A model generated the notes under the pieces. The model did no database searches. It had not been told where the DNA came from and worked only from the letters and a program-made list of their open reading frames with translations. Of a DNA stretch of 64,000 nucleotides, positions 35,791 to 44,852 are shown piece by piece. Source of the stretch: Pseudothauera lacus (lineage in GTDB: Bacteria; Pseudomonadota; Gammaproteobacteria; Burkholderiales; Rhodocyclaceae). The stretch spans positions 118,673-182,672 of the forward strand of contig NZ_PZKC01000007.1 of assembly GCF_003034845.1 (NCBI RefSeq). Direction: 5' to 3'. Positions within the stretch are counted from its first letter, which is position 1, and each line of letters opens with the position of its first letter. A program made the position numbers and the translations under genes.

Positions 35791-38700
35791 TCAGGCGGCG
35801 GCCTGCGGCGATGCGCCCATCGCCAGGCGGTAGATGAGCGGGATGGCGAACAGCGTCAGCACGGTGGAGAAGCCCAGCCCCCAGACGATGCTGGCGGCCA
35901 CCGGCCCCCACATCAGCGACTTGCCGCCCAGCCCCACCGCCAGCGAGAACAGCCCGCCGATGGTGGTCACTGAGGTGATCAGGATGGGCACCACGCGCCG
36001 CCGCGCGGCGTACACCGCGGCGTGCAGCGCGCTCATGCCGGCGTTGCGGCGTTCGTTGGCGGCGGCAATGAGGACGATGGCGGAGTTGACCGCGATGCCG
36101 GTCAGCGCGATGACGCCGTAGAGGGTGTACAGCGACAGCGGATTCCCCGACACCAGCAGACCCAGCACCACGCCGGTGAAGGCCAGGGGCACGGTGGCGA
36201 GGATGATCAGGGGCTGGAAGTAGCTGCGGAACTGGGTGGCGAGGATGAGGTAGATCAGCCCCAGGCCGAGAGCGAACAGGCGCGCCATGGAGTCGAGGCT
36301 CTCGTAGATGTCGTCGAGCTCGCCGGAGAAGTCCAGCTCGACGCCGGGGAAGCGTGGCTGCAGTTCGGCCCACGCGGCCTTCAGGCGCTCGTTGGCGGCA
36401 ACGGTATCGATGCGCTCGCGGTCGAGTTCAGCCTCCACGGTGATCGCGCGCTTGAACTGGTAATGGCGGATGTAACCCTTGGATACCCGCAACTCGGCAT
36501 CCACCAGTTCGCCGAGCTGGATGACGCGGCCGTCGACGAGGCGCACCGGGCGCTGCAGCACTTCGGTGACGTCGACCATCTCCGCCGGCCGCGCGCGCAC
36601 CACCACCTCCATCTTCTCGCCATGGTCGCGGGTCACCCCGACCACCTCGCCTTCGCCATAGAGGCGCAGCAGGCGGGCCAGCTCGGCGGCGGAGACGCCG
36701 GCGCGGGCGAGTTTCTCGCGGTTGGGCTGCAGGCGCAGCTCGCTGCGCCCGGCAACGTCGTCGTCGGTGATGTCGCGGGTGCCGTCGATGGCGGCGAGCG
36801 CGGCAATCAGCGCATCGGCGGCAGGGCGCAACTGGTCGTAGTCGTCGGCCTTGAGCTTGACGCTGATGGGCTTGGCGGTCGGCGGCCCGCCCTTCATCTC
36901 CAGGAAGGCCGGCCGCGCTTCGCCGCCCAGGGCCATGATCGCCGGACGCAGGCGCTCGATGATCTCGGCGCTGTCGGCCATGTCGCCGACACGCGGCTGC
37001 AGCGACACCAGCACCTGGCCGTACTGGTCGCCGTAGAGCGGCTCGGTCTCGGTGAACTTGATCCCCGCCGAGGCCACCACCGAACGCAGCTCGTCCGCGC
37101 CGAGCTGTTCGCGCACCACCTGCGCGGCACGCTCGCTCTGCTCCAGGGTGCGCGCCAGGGTGACGCCGGGCGGCATGTCCATGTGGATGTAGAACAGGCG
37201 GATGGAATCGAAGGCGAAGAACTGCGTGCGCACCACCCCGGTACCGACCGCCGCCAGCGCACCGGCGATCAGCACCACGACCAGCGCCAGCGCGCTGCGC
37301 GGGCGGCGCATCACCGCGATCAGCAGACGGGCATAACGTACCCGGAGGAGATGGGTGTAGTGCTCGCGCAGGCGCTGGGCGCGCCCCGGCGCCTTGCTGA
37401 AGTCGGGGCGCAGGGCGAGGACGTGGGCGGGCAGGATCCAGAAGGCTTCGAAGAGGCTGATCAGCAGGGCCACGGTGACCACGAAGGGAACCACGAACAT
37501 GAAGTCGCCGAGGATGCCGTCGAGCAGCATCAGCGGCAGGAAGGCGGCGATGGTGGTGAGGATGGCCGAGAGCACCGGCGCACCGACCTCGGCAACGCCG
37601 CCGACCACCGCGGCCAGCGGCGGCTCGCCGCGCTGCAGGCGGTAGTAGATGGCTTCCACCACCACCACGGCGTCGTCGACCACCATGCCGAGAACAATCA
37701 CCACGCCGAGCAGGACGGTGAGATTGAGCGTCGAGCCGATGCCATCGACGACGATGAAGGCGCCAGCGAGCGCGAACGGGATGCCGATGGCGACCAGCAC
37801 CGCGATGCGGCTGCCGAGGAACAGCCAGCACATGCCGAGCACGGCGAGCAGGCCGATCAGCGCATTGGACTCCATCACCCCGATGGCGCTGCGGGTCTCG
37901 TGGGTCTGGTCGTCGAGCATCACCAGCTGCACGCCCTGGGCGCGCAGCAGCTGGTTGCGCGCCGCGGCGAAATCGCTCAGGCGCGCAACCAGCTCCAGGG
38001 TGTTGGTGCCGGCCTGCTTGTTGACCGACAGCATGATCGCCGGCATGGCGTTGTAGGCCACCAGCTGGGCGGTGCGGTCGTGCCCGCGGGCAACGCGGCC
38101 GAGTTCGCCGAGCGCCACCCGCCCCTGCGCGGTGATCACCGCAGCGTCGGCGAGCAGTTCGGGGTCGGTGGTCTTGCCTTCCAGGCGCACCAGCCACTCG
38201 CGGTCATGAACGCGGATGCGCCCGCCGAGGGTGTTGCGGAACCAGCCGGCAACGCTGTCGGCGACCTGCAGCGGCGAAAGCCCGGCGGCGGCAACGCGCT
38301 CGGGGTCGAAATCGACGTGCAGTTCGGGCTCGTCGAGACCGAGGGCGAGGACCTGGTCGACACCGGCGAGCTGCTCGATGTCCTTCTTCAGCGTGAACGC
38401 CGCACGGCGCAGGTTCTCGCCGCCTGCCGGCGCATAGACGGCGAGAATGGCGGTGGGAAAGCCGTTCGAGGAGGTGATCTCGAGCACCTGCGGGTCGGTG
38501 GCATCGAAGGGCAGCTCCGCCGCGGCCTTGTTCTGCACTTCGCGGCGCAGGTCGGCGATGCGCTTGTCGAACAGGCGCTCGCCGATCTCCTCGAAGCGCA
38601 CGAGGATGGACGACACCCCCTCGCGACTCGACGAGGAGACGAACTTGACGTCCTTGATCTGCGCCAGCGCATCTTCCAGCGGCGCGGTGAGCTCGCGTTC

Positions 38701-38880
38701 GACGTCCTCGGCGGAGGCCCCCGGCAGGGTGGTGACGATGCTCACCCAGTTGAAGTTGATCTCCGGGTCCTGCGCCCGCGGCATGCCCAGGTAGCTGGCG
38801 ATGCCGGCAATGATGACCAGGGCGAAGGCGATGTTGGCGAGCGGATGATTGGTGATCAGGCGCTCGTACCAGTTGCTCAC
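35791..38880 (-). CDS. RND efflux transporter, inner-membrane subunit
   Basis: A 1029-residue RND pump of the AcrB/HAE branch. It starts at GTG 38880, overlapping the adaptor stop. TM4 contains GMVVDDAVVVVEAIYY, with the two Asp of the proton relay. Large periplasmic loops lie after TM1 and TM7. Probably exports organic compounds or lipids; the substrate cannot be read from sequence. No outer-membrane channel gene is adjacent, so it may share one such as TolC/CusC. Confidence 0.92.
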   Translation of the reverse strand: MSNWYERLITNHPLANIAFALVIIAGIASYLGMPRAQDPEINFNWVSIVTTLPGASAEDVERELTAPLEDALAQIKDVKFVSSSSREGVSSILVRFEEIGERLFDKRIADLRREVQNKAAAELPFDATDPQVLEITSSNGFPTAILAVYAPAGGENLRRAAFTLKKDIEQLAGVDQVLALGLDEPELHVDFDPERVAAAGLSPLQVADSVAGWFRNTLGGRIRVHDREWLVRLEGKTTDPELLADAAVITAQGRVALGELGRVARGHDRTAQLVAYNAMPAIMLSVNKQAGTNTLELVARLSDFAAARNQLLRAQGVQLVMLDDQTHETRSAIGVMESNALIGLLAVLGMCWLFLGSRIAVLVAIGIPFALAGAFIVVDGIGSTLNLTVLLGVVIVLGMVVDDAVVVVEAIYYRLQRGEPPLAAVVGGVAEVGAPVLSAILTTIAAFLPLMLLDGILGDFMFVVPFVVTVALLISLFEAFWILPAHVLALRPDFSKAPGRAQRLREHYTHLLRVRYARLLIAVMRRPRSALALVVVLIAGALAAVGTGVVRTQFFAFDSIRLFYIHMDMPPGVTLARTLEQSERAAQVVREQLGADELRSVVASAGIKFTETEPLYGDQYGQVLVSLQPRVGDMADSAEIIERLRPAIMALGGEARPAFLEMKGGPPTAKPISVKLKADDYDQLRPAADALIAALAAIDGTRDITDDDVAGRSELRLQPNREKLARAGVSAAELARLLRLYGEGEVVGVTRDHGEKMEVVVRARPAEMVDVTEVLQRPVRLVDGRVIQLGELVDAELRVSKGYIRHYQFKRAITVEAELDRERIDTVAANERLKAAWAELQPRFPGVELDFSGELDDIYESLDSMARLFALGLGLIYLILATQFRSYFQPLIILATVPLAFTGVVLGLLVSGNPLSLYTLYGVIALTGIAVNSAIVLIAAANERRNAGMSALHAAVYAARRRVVPILITSVTTIGGLFSLAVGLGGKSLMWGPVAASIVWGLGFSTVLTLFAIPLIYRLAMGASPQAAA

Positions 38881-39854
38881 TGCGCCGCCTCCGGCAGGCC
38901 GATGCTGAAGCGCTCGGCATCGATCAGCGCGGTGTCGGCGGGCAGATCGACGGCCACCGCGCGCCCGGCCTCGGCATGTGGCAAGGCGACGAACAGCGGA
39001 CGCCCGGCGCTGAGCACCCACACCCCGGCCTCGCCGTCACGCCGCTGCACCCAGGCCGGCGGCAGATGGGGCGTGGTGCTGCGCCAGCGCAGCTCGCCGG
39101 CCAGCCCCGGCGTGAGCGCCGCGGCCGCGGTGAACACCGCCTCCTGCATCTGTCCGGCCGTGGACACCAGCGGCGACACGCGCTGCAGCGTCACCGCCAC
39201 CGCCTCGCCGCCGGCATGCAGCTGCCAGCCCGCAGCGGCGCGCAGGGTTGCCATCAGGCTCACCGGCACCTGCGCATGCACCTCTGCGCCGGCACTCGCC
39301 GCCAGCACCAGCAGCGGCGTGCCGGGGGCGGCGAAATCGCCGACGCTGGCCAGGCGTTCGCCGACCACCCCGGCGTAGGGCGCGCGGATGACGGTGCGGG
39401 CAAGCTGCAGGCGGGCGCTGTCGAGGGCCTGGCGCGCGGCCCCCAGCTCACTGCCGAGCACCGCCAGTTCGGTTTCCTTGATGCGCAGGGCGTCGGCGCT
39501 GAGGAAGCCGCGCGCCGCCAGCGCGCGATGCTGGGCGAGCTGGGCCTCGGCCAGGCGCAGGCGGTTGGCGAGCAGCTCGACCTGGTTGCGCGCCCGTTCG
39601 ACGTCGAGGCGGTAGCTGCGGTCGTCGATGCGCAGCAGTTCGGCGCCGCGCTCGAAACGCTGGCCGACGCGCGCCGGCAGGGCCTCGATGCGGCCGCTCA
39701 CCTCGGCGGCGACGCGGGCGCGCTCGGCGGCAACGACCTGCGCCGGCGCGCGGTACTCGGGGTACTGGACGACCTCGGCGAGCGGCCGCGTCGACCACTG
39801 TCCGCCCCAGGCCAGCGCGGGGGCGATGCAGATCAGGGCAATCAGGGTTTTCAT
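38877..39854 (-). CDS. RND efflux periplasmic adaptor subunit
   Basis: A 325-residue membrane-fusion protein. A signal peptide (MKTLIALICIAPALAWG) is followed by a lipoyl half-motif, coiled-coil hairpin (RNQVELLANRLRLAEAQLAQ), second lipoyl half (VIRAPYAGVVGERLASVGDF) and beta-barrel. It partners the RND pump encoded downstream with a 4-bp overlap. Confidence 0.9.
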   Translation of the reverse strand: MKTLIALICIAPALAWGGQWSTRPLAEVVQYPEYRAPAQVVAAERARVAAEVSGRIEALPARVGQRFERGAELLRIDDRSYRLDVERARNQVELLANRLRLAEAQLAQHRALAARGFLSADALRIKETELAVLGSELGAARQALDSARLQLARTVIRAPYAGVVGERLASVGDFAAPGTPLLVLAASAGAEVHAQVPVSLMATLRAAAGWQLHAGGEAVAVTLQRVSPLVSTAGQMQEAVFTAAAALTPGLAGELRWRSTTPHLPPAWVQRRDGEAGVWVLSAGRPLFVALPHAEAGRAVAVDLPADTALIDAERFSIGLPEAAQ

Positions 39855-39918
39855 GCGCGCGGGGATCCGTTCCTGGAGCCGCCTGCCGGGGGCTGTGCAG
39901 GCAGGCCGTAGAAGGGGG

Positions 39919-40827
39919 TCAGTCGAGGACGCGGAAGCCCAGCGTCGGCACGGTGAAGTCGTCGGGTGCGGCGCCGAGGGCGATCTCGCCCTCGCCGTGG
40001 AGCACGAAGCCGTCCCGGCGCAGCATCAACGATTGCGGAGACCCGGCCAGCCGCACCCAGGTTCCGTTGCTGCTGAAATCGGTCAGCAGGCACTGCCCGC
40101 CGGACCATTCGATGCGCGCATGGCGGCGCGAGACGCGCGGATCGTTGACGATGAAGCCGGCTTCCTCGCCACGGCCGATGACCAGCGGCCCCTCGCTGGC
40201 CGGCAAGCGGCGCTGCAGGTCCAGCCAGATCAGCTCCAGCGCCCGCTCGCGCGGACTGCCGGCGGGTTCCTCACCAACCACGGAAGGGAAGATCAGCGTG
40301 GCCTCGGCGGTGCGCCCCCAGTCCACCCGCCACACCCGCACGGCTTCCGACTTGCCCTTGATGGCGATGCGGTCGAGGCTGTGACAGCCGGCGCGCTGGT
40401 CGTCGCGCAGGCGGGTGAACACGGCATCGCCGAGGAGGATCTCGTTGGCTTCGGCAAGGTCGGAAAGGCGCGAGGCGACATTCACCGCGTCGCCGTAACA
40501 GTCGCCATCGTGCTCGACGATGGCGCCGTACTCGACGCCGACCTTGATCGACGGCACCGCCGATCTGGCGCTGCCGTTGGACAGTTCGGCAAGCGCGGCA
40601 GGCAGGCGCACGCAGGCGTCGACAGCGGCATTGCTGTCATCGAAGAGCACCAGCACGCCGTCGCCGAGGTATTTCACCACGCGCCCGCCGGCGGAGCTGA
40701 ACTGCCAGCCCATGGCCTGCATCGCGCGGGTGATGAGCTGGGTGGCAAGCATGTTGCCCAGCGCCTCGTAGAGCGCCGTGCTGCCACTGAGGTCGGCGAA
40801 GACCACCGTGCCTAGACGCTGGCGCAT
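39919..40827 (-). CDS. Class III adenylate cyclase with C-terminal FHA domain
   Basis: A 302-residue soluble protein. The cyclase domain (residues ~1-170) has metal-binding Asp residues in VVFADLSGST and YLGDGVLVLF and the transition-state Asn/Arg in CYGDAVNVASRL, so it looks catalytically intact. A C-terminal FHA domain (~residues 215-295) has GRGEEAGFIVNDPRVSRRHARIEW and SSNGTWV, the phosphothreonine-binding pattern. It may couple cyclic nucleotide output to Ser/Thr kinase signalling. No kinase gene is nearby. Confidence 0.87.
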   Translation of the reverse strand: MRQRLGTVVFADLSGSTALYEALGNMLATQLITRAMQAMGWQFSSAGGRVVKYLGDGVLVLFDDSNAAVDACVRLPAALAELSNGSARSAVPSIKVGVEYGAIVEHDGDCYGDAVNVASRLSDLAEANEILLGDAVFTRLRDDQRAGCHSLDRIAIKGKSEAVRVWRVDWGRTAEATLIFPSVVGEEPAGSPRERALELIWLDLQRRLPASEGPLVIGRGEEAGFIVNDPRVSRRHARIEWSGGQCLLTDFSSNGTWVRLAGSPQSLMLRRDGFVLHGEGEIALGAAPDDFTVPTLGFRVLD

Positions 40828-41107
40828 GCCTCTCCCCGGCCACTGCGGCAGAACGTGCACGGCGTGGCGACAGCTGCGTGTGGCTTCTGCCACCCGCAGC
40901 GCACTCGCGCACCCCTGTCGTCGTCTCCCATATTCACCCCCACGGCGCCGCGAAACCCTGGCGCGCATTTCTCACCCCGTCCCTGCTGGGTGCCGGGGTG
41001 GGAAATGCGGGCAAGCCCGGCTGTCCTCTCTCCGGTGCGCAATGCTATCACCGACCGCCGCCCGCGTCATTGCCCTGCAGCATGCAGGGCGAATGGCGGG
41101 AGCCGGC
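40828..41107. other. Gene-free 280-bp gap
   Basis: No gene, repeat or clear operator is seen between the tag gene and the cyclase gene. It should hold the cyclase promoter, but no convincing -35/-10 pair was found. Confidence 0.4.
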
Positions 41108-41683
41108 TCAGAGGGCGCGGGCGAGTTCGGCGCAGGCCTGGTGGCGGGGGCAGCCGACGAGGTGGTCGTTGACCATCCCGGTGGCCTGCATGAAGGCGTA
41201 GCAGATGGTCGGCCCGACGAAGCGGAAGCCGCGGGCGCGCAGCGCACGGCTCATGGCCTCGCTTGCGGCCGTGGTCGCGGGCACCTCGGCGAGCGTCTGC
41301 CAGGCATTGTGCAGCGGCTGGCCGCCGACGAAGCTCCACAGCCATGCCACCGGATCGATGCCCTCGGCGCGCAGGCGCAGCCAGGCGCGGGCGTTGTCCA
41401 CCGCCGCGGCGACCTTGGCGCGGTTGCGGATGATGCCCGCGTCGGCGAGCAGTGCAGCCTGGCGCGCATCGTCCCAGGCGGCGATGCGCACGGGATCGAA
41501 GGCATCGAAGACCTCGCGGTAGTGCGCGCGCTTCTTCAGCACCGTGTACCAGGACAGTCCGGCCTGGGCACCTTCGAGAAGGAGGAATTCGAACAGCAGG
41601 CGCTCGTCGCGGACCGGCACGCCCCACTCCTCGTCGTGATAGGCGACGTAGAGCGGATCTTCACCGGCCCACGGACAGCGCAC
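41108..41683 (-). CDS. tag: DNA-3-methyladenine glycosylase I
   Basis: A 191-residue enzyme that excises 3-methyladenine from DNA. Family hallmarks: RCPWAGEDPLYVAYHDEEWG at the start, LEGAQAGLSWYTVLKKR and GFRFVGPTICYAFMQATGMVNDH. The zinc ligands of E. coli Tag (Cys, His, His, Cys) are all present at C3, H16, and H/C in VNDHLVGC. GTG start 2 bp after the stop of the small protein upstream; the two probably form an operon. Confidence 0.94.
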   Translation of the reverse strand: MRCPWAGEDPLYVAYHDEEWGVPVRDERLLFEFLLLEGAQAGLSWYTVLKKRAHYREVFDAFDPVRIAAWDDARQAALLADAGIIRNRAKVAAAVDNARAWLRLRAEGIDPVAWLWSFVGGQPLHNAWQTLAEVPATTAASEAMSRALRARGFRFVGPTICYAFMQATGMVNDHLVGCPRHQACAELARAL

Positions 41684-41685
41684 GC

Positions 41686-42063
41686 TCAGCCTTCCTGAGG
41701 CGGTTTGGCGCGCGGGGGCTTCTTGCGGAACTTGCGCGCAGGCTTGCGCGCGCCGCCGGCTTCGGCGGCGTTGCCATTGCCATTGCCGGCGCCACTGGCA
41801 AGCGCAGCGGCGGGCTGCTGCGGCCGGGGCTGCGACTGACCGCCGCCGGGCTTGCGCCGCCGCGCGGCATTGCTGCCCCCCCCGCCACTGCCACCGCCGC
41901 CCTGGCGGGCGCCGTACTCGGGGCCACCGACACGGTTGCCGGGGGCGAACATGATTTCCAGCTCGTTCAGTTCATCCCATTCGGCATCGCTGCGGTGGCT
42001 GTCCGGAATGGCGAGCAATTCCTGCAGACGGGCGCGGGGGGAAACGTTCTTCGGTTCGTTCAT
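41686..42063 (-). CDS. Small low-complexity basic protein, hypothetical
   Basis: A 125-residue protein. The first ~45 residues (ARLQELLAIPDSHRSDAEWDELNELEIMF) look like a folded helical unit. The remainder is Gly/Asn/Pro-rich with a strongly basic end (KFRKKPPRAKPP). The basic tail suggests nucleic-acid binding, by inference only. It precedes tag by 2 bp. I recognise no family. Confidence 0.6.
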   Translation of the reverse strand: MNEPKNVSPRARLQELLAIPDSHRSDAEWDELNELEIMFAPGNRVGGPEYGARQGGGGSGGGGSNAARRRKPGGGQSQPRPQQPAAALASGAGNGNGNAAEAGGARKPARKFRKKPPRAKPPQEG

Positions 42064-42179
42064 TGCAGCTCATTCCATCTGGGCGTCCGCAGCGTCTGCA
42101 CGGCGCAGGCGATGCACGGATCAAGTGTCGTGAGTTTACGGCCAAAGACGCATTTTTTCCTACCCTCGGAAACGTAAAC

Positions 42180-42195
42180 GGGCGAAAATTCGCCC
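42180..42195. promoter_or_regulatory. Hairpin in the divergent region before the polyene cluster
   Basis: GGGCGAA-AA-TTCGCCC is a perfect inverted repeat 60 bp upstream of the ACP gene and in the 191-bp region divergent to the small basic-protein gene. It could be an operator or leader hairpin for the biosynthetic operon. Confidence 0.4.
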
Positions 42196-42254
42196 TCCAC
42201 GCTGCCGGAACTCCGGCGCGTTCCTCTTTCCCAGCCCAGAAGCACGCCAAAGAA

Positions 42255-42530
42255 ATGACCGAAGCACCGCAGCCCGCCGCCCTCCATCGCGAAGTCGCCG
42301 AACTGATCGTCGCCGCCCTCAACCTGGAGAACGGCGCCGACACCATCGAAGCCGACGCGCCCCTCTACGGCGAAGGCCTCGGCCTCGACTCGATCGACAT
42401 CCTCGAGGTCGCACTGGTGGTTTCCAAACGCTACGGCTTCTCGCTGCGCGCCGACAACGAGGACAACCTGCGCATCTTCGCCTCGCTGCGCAGCCTGTGC
42501 GAGCACATCGCCGCCAACCGGACGCAGTGA
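42255..42530 (+). CDS. Acyl carrier protein of the aryl-polyene-type cluster
   Basis: A 91-residue ACP with the phosphopantetheine site GLGLDSIDILE (S46). First gene of a tightly packed operon whose members are those of aryl-polyene/xanthomonadin clusters. It would carry the growing polyene chain. Aryl-polyene loci usually encode two ACPs; only this one is visible here. The ATG is reached from a weak AAAGAA site. Confidence 0.88.
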   Translation: MTEAPQPAALHREVAELIVAALNLENGADTIEADAPLYGEGLGLDSIDILEVALVVSKRYGFSLRADNEDNLRIFASLRSLCEHIAANRTQ

Positions 42531-43186
42531 TGGAAAACTGCCTGCGCTTCGGGCGCAGCGTGCTGGTCGGCAGCGCCGTGCTGCTGTGGCTGGTACTGGC
42601 CTACCTGACCACCGCCAGCGGCGAACCGAGCACCTTCGGCGCCCTCGTCGCGGTGGTGCCCTACATGGGCATCGCGCTGGCAATGGCGCTGCGCGCTCGC
42701 CACCGCATCCCCGCGCTGCTGGCGTGGGGTACGGTGGCACTGGCCATTATCTGGCAATGGGGGCACATCGAGAGCCACTTCGAATGGCTCTACTTCATCC
42801 AGCACATCGGCGTGTTCACCCTGCTCACGATCGGTTTCGGACGCACCCTGGGTGCCGGCGCGACGCCGATGATCACGCACTTCTCGCGGCTGGTGCATGG
42901 CGACCCGCTGCCCATCGAACTGCTGCGCTACACGCGCGCGGTCACCGTGGCGTGGACGCTGTTCTTCGCTGCCATGAGCGCCAGCTCGGCGGCGCTGTTC
43001 TTCTTCGGGCCGATGAGCGCGTGGTCGCTGCTGGTCACCCTGCTCACCCCGGCGCTCACCGCGGCGATGTTCGCTGCCGAGTTCATCGTCCGCCTGCTCG
43101 TCCTGCCCGGCCACATGCGCACCGGCCTGATCGACTCGATCCGCGTGGTGGCGTGCAACGGGCGCCGCAACGCCCCGCCCGCCTAG
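42530..43186 (+). CDS. Polytopic membrane protein of the polyene cluster (COG4648-like)
   Basis: A 218-residue protein with five or six hydrophobic helices and IIWQWGHIESHFEWLYFIQHIG between two of them. Proteins of this type (COG4648) sit between the ACP and AMP-ligase genes in aryl-polyene clusters. Their role is undefined, possibly in assembly or export at the inner membrane. The start overlaps the ACP stop by one base. Confidence 0.75.
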   Translation: MENCLRFGRSVLVGSAVLLWLVLAYLTTASGEPSTFGALVAVVPYMGIALAMALRARHRIPALLAWGTVALAIIWQWGHIESHFEWLYFIQHIGVFTLLTIGFGRTLGAGATPMITHFSRLVHGDPLPIELLRYTRAVTVAWTLFFAAMSASSAALFFFGPMSAWSLLVTLLTPALTAAMFAAEFIVRLLVLPGHMRTGLIDSIRVVACNGRRNAPPA

Positions 43187-43200
43187 AGCGCTTCCGCACC

Positions 43201-44538
43201 GTGCACCTGCCGCTGATTGCCCACACCGACCCGCATGCCGTGGTGGCCTGGCGCCACGGCGCGGCGATCAGCGCCCGCCGCTTCCTGGCCGATGTCCGCA
43301 CGCTGGCGGCGATGCTGCCGCCGGCTGGCCACATCCTCAACGCCTGCAGCGACCGCTACCGTTTCGCGGTGGGGTTCTGCGCCACCCTGCTGGCCGGCAA
43401 GACCAGCCTGCTGCCCTCCACCTACACCGCCGACACGCTGCGCCAGCTTGCCGACTTCGCCCCCGACTGCCACCTCCTCTGCGAAGACGACCCGGCAACG
43501 CAGGTGCTGCCGGCGATGCGCTTTCCGGCGCTCGACGATGCCGAGCCCGACGGCGCCTTCGAGGTGCCGCGGATTGCCGCCGACCACGTCGCCGCCTGGG
43601 TGTTCACCTCCGGCTCCACCGGCACCCCGGTCCCGCACCGCAAGCGCTGGGGGGCGCTGGTCGCCAATGTCCGCGCCGAGGCCGCGGCGCTCGGCTTCGA
43701 CCCGGCGCACCCGGCGACACTGGTCGGCACGGTGCCGCCGCAGCACATGTACGGCTTTGAATCCACCGTCCTGCTCGCCCTCCTCAACGGCGCCGCGTTC
43801 GATGCCGGACGCCCCTTCTACCCCGCCGACATCGCCGCCGCGCTGGCGCGTGCACGCCCACCGGCGGTGCTGGTGAGCACGCCCTTCCACCTTGCCAAGG
43901 TGCTCGATGCCGGCATCGCGCTGCCACCCGCCGCGCTCCTGCTGTCAGCCACCGCGCCCCTGCCGGACGCCCTCGCCCGGCGTGCCGAAGCGGCTTTCGG
44001 GGCCGCGCTGCTGGAGATATACGGCAGCACCGAAACCGGCCAGGTGGCCACCCGGCGCCCGGCCTGCGACGAGGCCTGGACGCCCTTTCCCGGCGTGCGC
44101 CTGGAGACCCGCGAGACCCGCACCTGGGCCGGCGGCGGCCACATCGAGGAGGAGGTGGCGCTCTCCGATCTCATCGAGCACCTCGCCGACGGCCGCTTCC
44201 TGCTCCGCGGCCGCCATGCCGACCTCGTCAACATCGCCGGCAAGCGCACCTCGCTGGGCTGGCTGAACCAGCAGCTGCTGGGCATCCCCGGGGTTGTCGA
44301 CGGCAGCTTCTACCTGCCCGACGACGACGGCAGCGCCATCGTCCGCCTTGCCGCCTTCGTGGTCGCCCCCGGACTCACCGAGGCCGCACTGCGCAGTGCG
44401 CTGCGCGCCCGCATGGATGCCGCCTTCCTGCCGCGCCCGCTGCTCTTCGTAGACAGCCTGCCGCGCAACGCCACCGGCAAGCTGCCGCGCGCCGCGTGCG
44501 CCGCCCTGCTCGCCGCCCACCGCCACGGAGAACGCTGA
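43201..44538 (+). CDS. AMP-dependent acyl/aryl-ACP ligase (ANL family)
   Basis: A 445-residue adenylating enzyme starting at GTG 43201. ANL motifs are present: phosphate loop FTSGSTGTPVPHRKR, LEIYGSTETGQVATR, LRGRHADLVNIAGKR, and the C-terminal catalytic Lys region NATGKLPRA. In aryl-polyene pathways the equivalent enzyme activates the aryl acid starter and loads it on the ACP. Expected in the cytosol. It is 14 bp after the membrane-protein gene and overlaps the next gene by one base. Confidence 0.88.
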   Translation: MHLPLIAHTDPHAVVAWRHGAAISARRFLADVRTLAAMLPPAGHILNACSDRYRFAVGFCATLLAGKTSLLPSTYTADTLRQLADFAPDCHLLCEDDPATQVLPAMRFPALDDAEPDGAFEVPRIAADHVAAWVFTSGSTGTPVPHRKRWGALVANVRAEAAALGFDPAHPATLVGTVPPQHMYGFESTVLLALLNGAAFDAGRPFYPADIAAALARARPPAVLVSTPFHLAKVLDAGIALPPAALLLSATAPLPDALARRAEAAFGAALLEIYGSTETGQVATRRPACDEAWTPFPGVRLETRETRTWAGGGHIEEEVALSDLIEHLADGRFLLRGRHADLVNIAGKRTSLGWLNQQLLGIPGVVDGSFYLPDDDGSAIVRLAAFVVAPGLTEAALRSALRARMDAAFLPRPLLFVDSLPRNATGKLPRAACAALLAAHRHGER

Positions 44539-44852
44539 TGGACGCCTGCAGCGGCCACGTCCGGTGCCATTTCGCCGCCGACCACCCGGCTTTCGCCGGC
44601 CACTTCCCGGGCCGCCCCATCGTGCCCGGGGTCGTCCTCCTCGACGCCGCCGTGCACGCCATCGCCACCGCCACCGGCCATCGCGGCGGCTGGCAGCTCG
44701 GCGCGGCGAAGTTCATCCGCGCCCTCGGCCCCGACAGCACCGTCGACATCCACTGGCAGGCGGCGGCAACCGCGGGGACGCTGAACTTCACCATCCGCTG
44801 CGGCGAGGATGCGGTCGCCAGCGGCTCCCTGAGCGCGCGCCCGCAGGCATGA
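44538..44852 (+). CDS. Hotdog-fold dehydratase (FabA/FabZ-like, ApeI-type)
   Basis: A 104-residue single hotdog domain. HPAFAGHFPGRPIVPGVVLLD is the FabZ active-site segment with the catalytic His and the helix that normally bears the acid. It is shorter than FabZ (~150). In the described aryl-polyene pathway such a small dehydratase acts with a second hotdog partner; here the partner would be the gene at 60423. Confidence 0.82.
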   Translation: MDACSGHVRCHFAADHPAFAGHFPGRPIVPGVVLLDAAVHAIATATGHRGGWQLGAAKFIRALGPDSTVDIHWQAAATAGTLNFTIRCGEDAVASGSLSARPQA

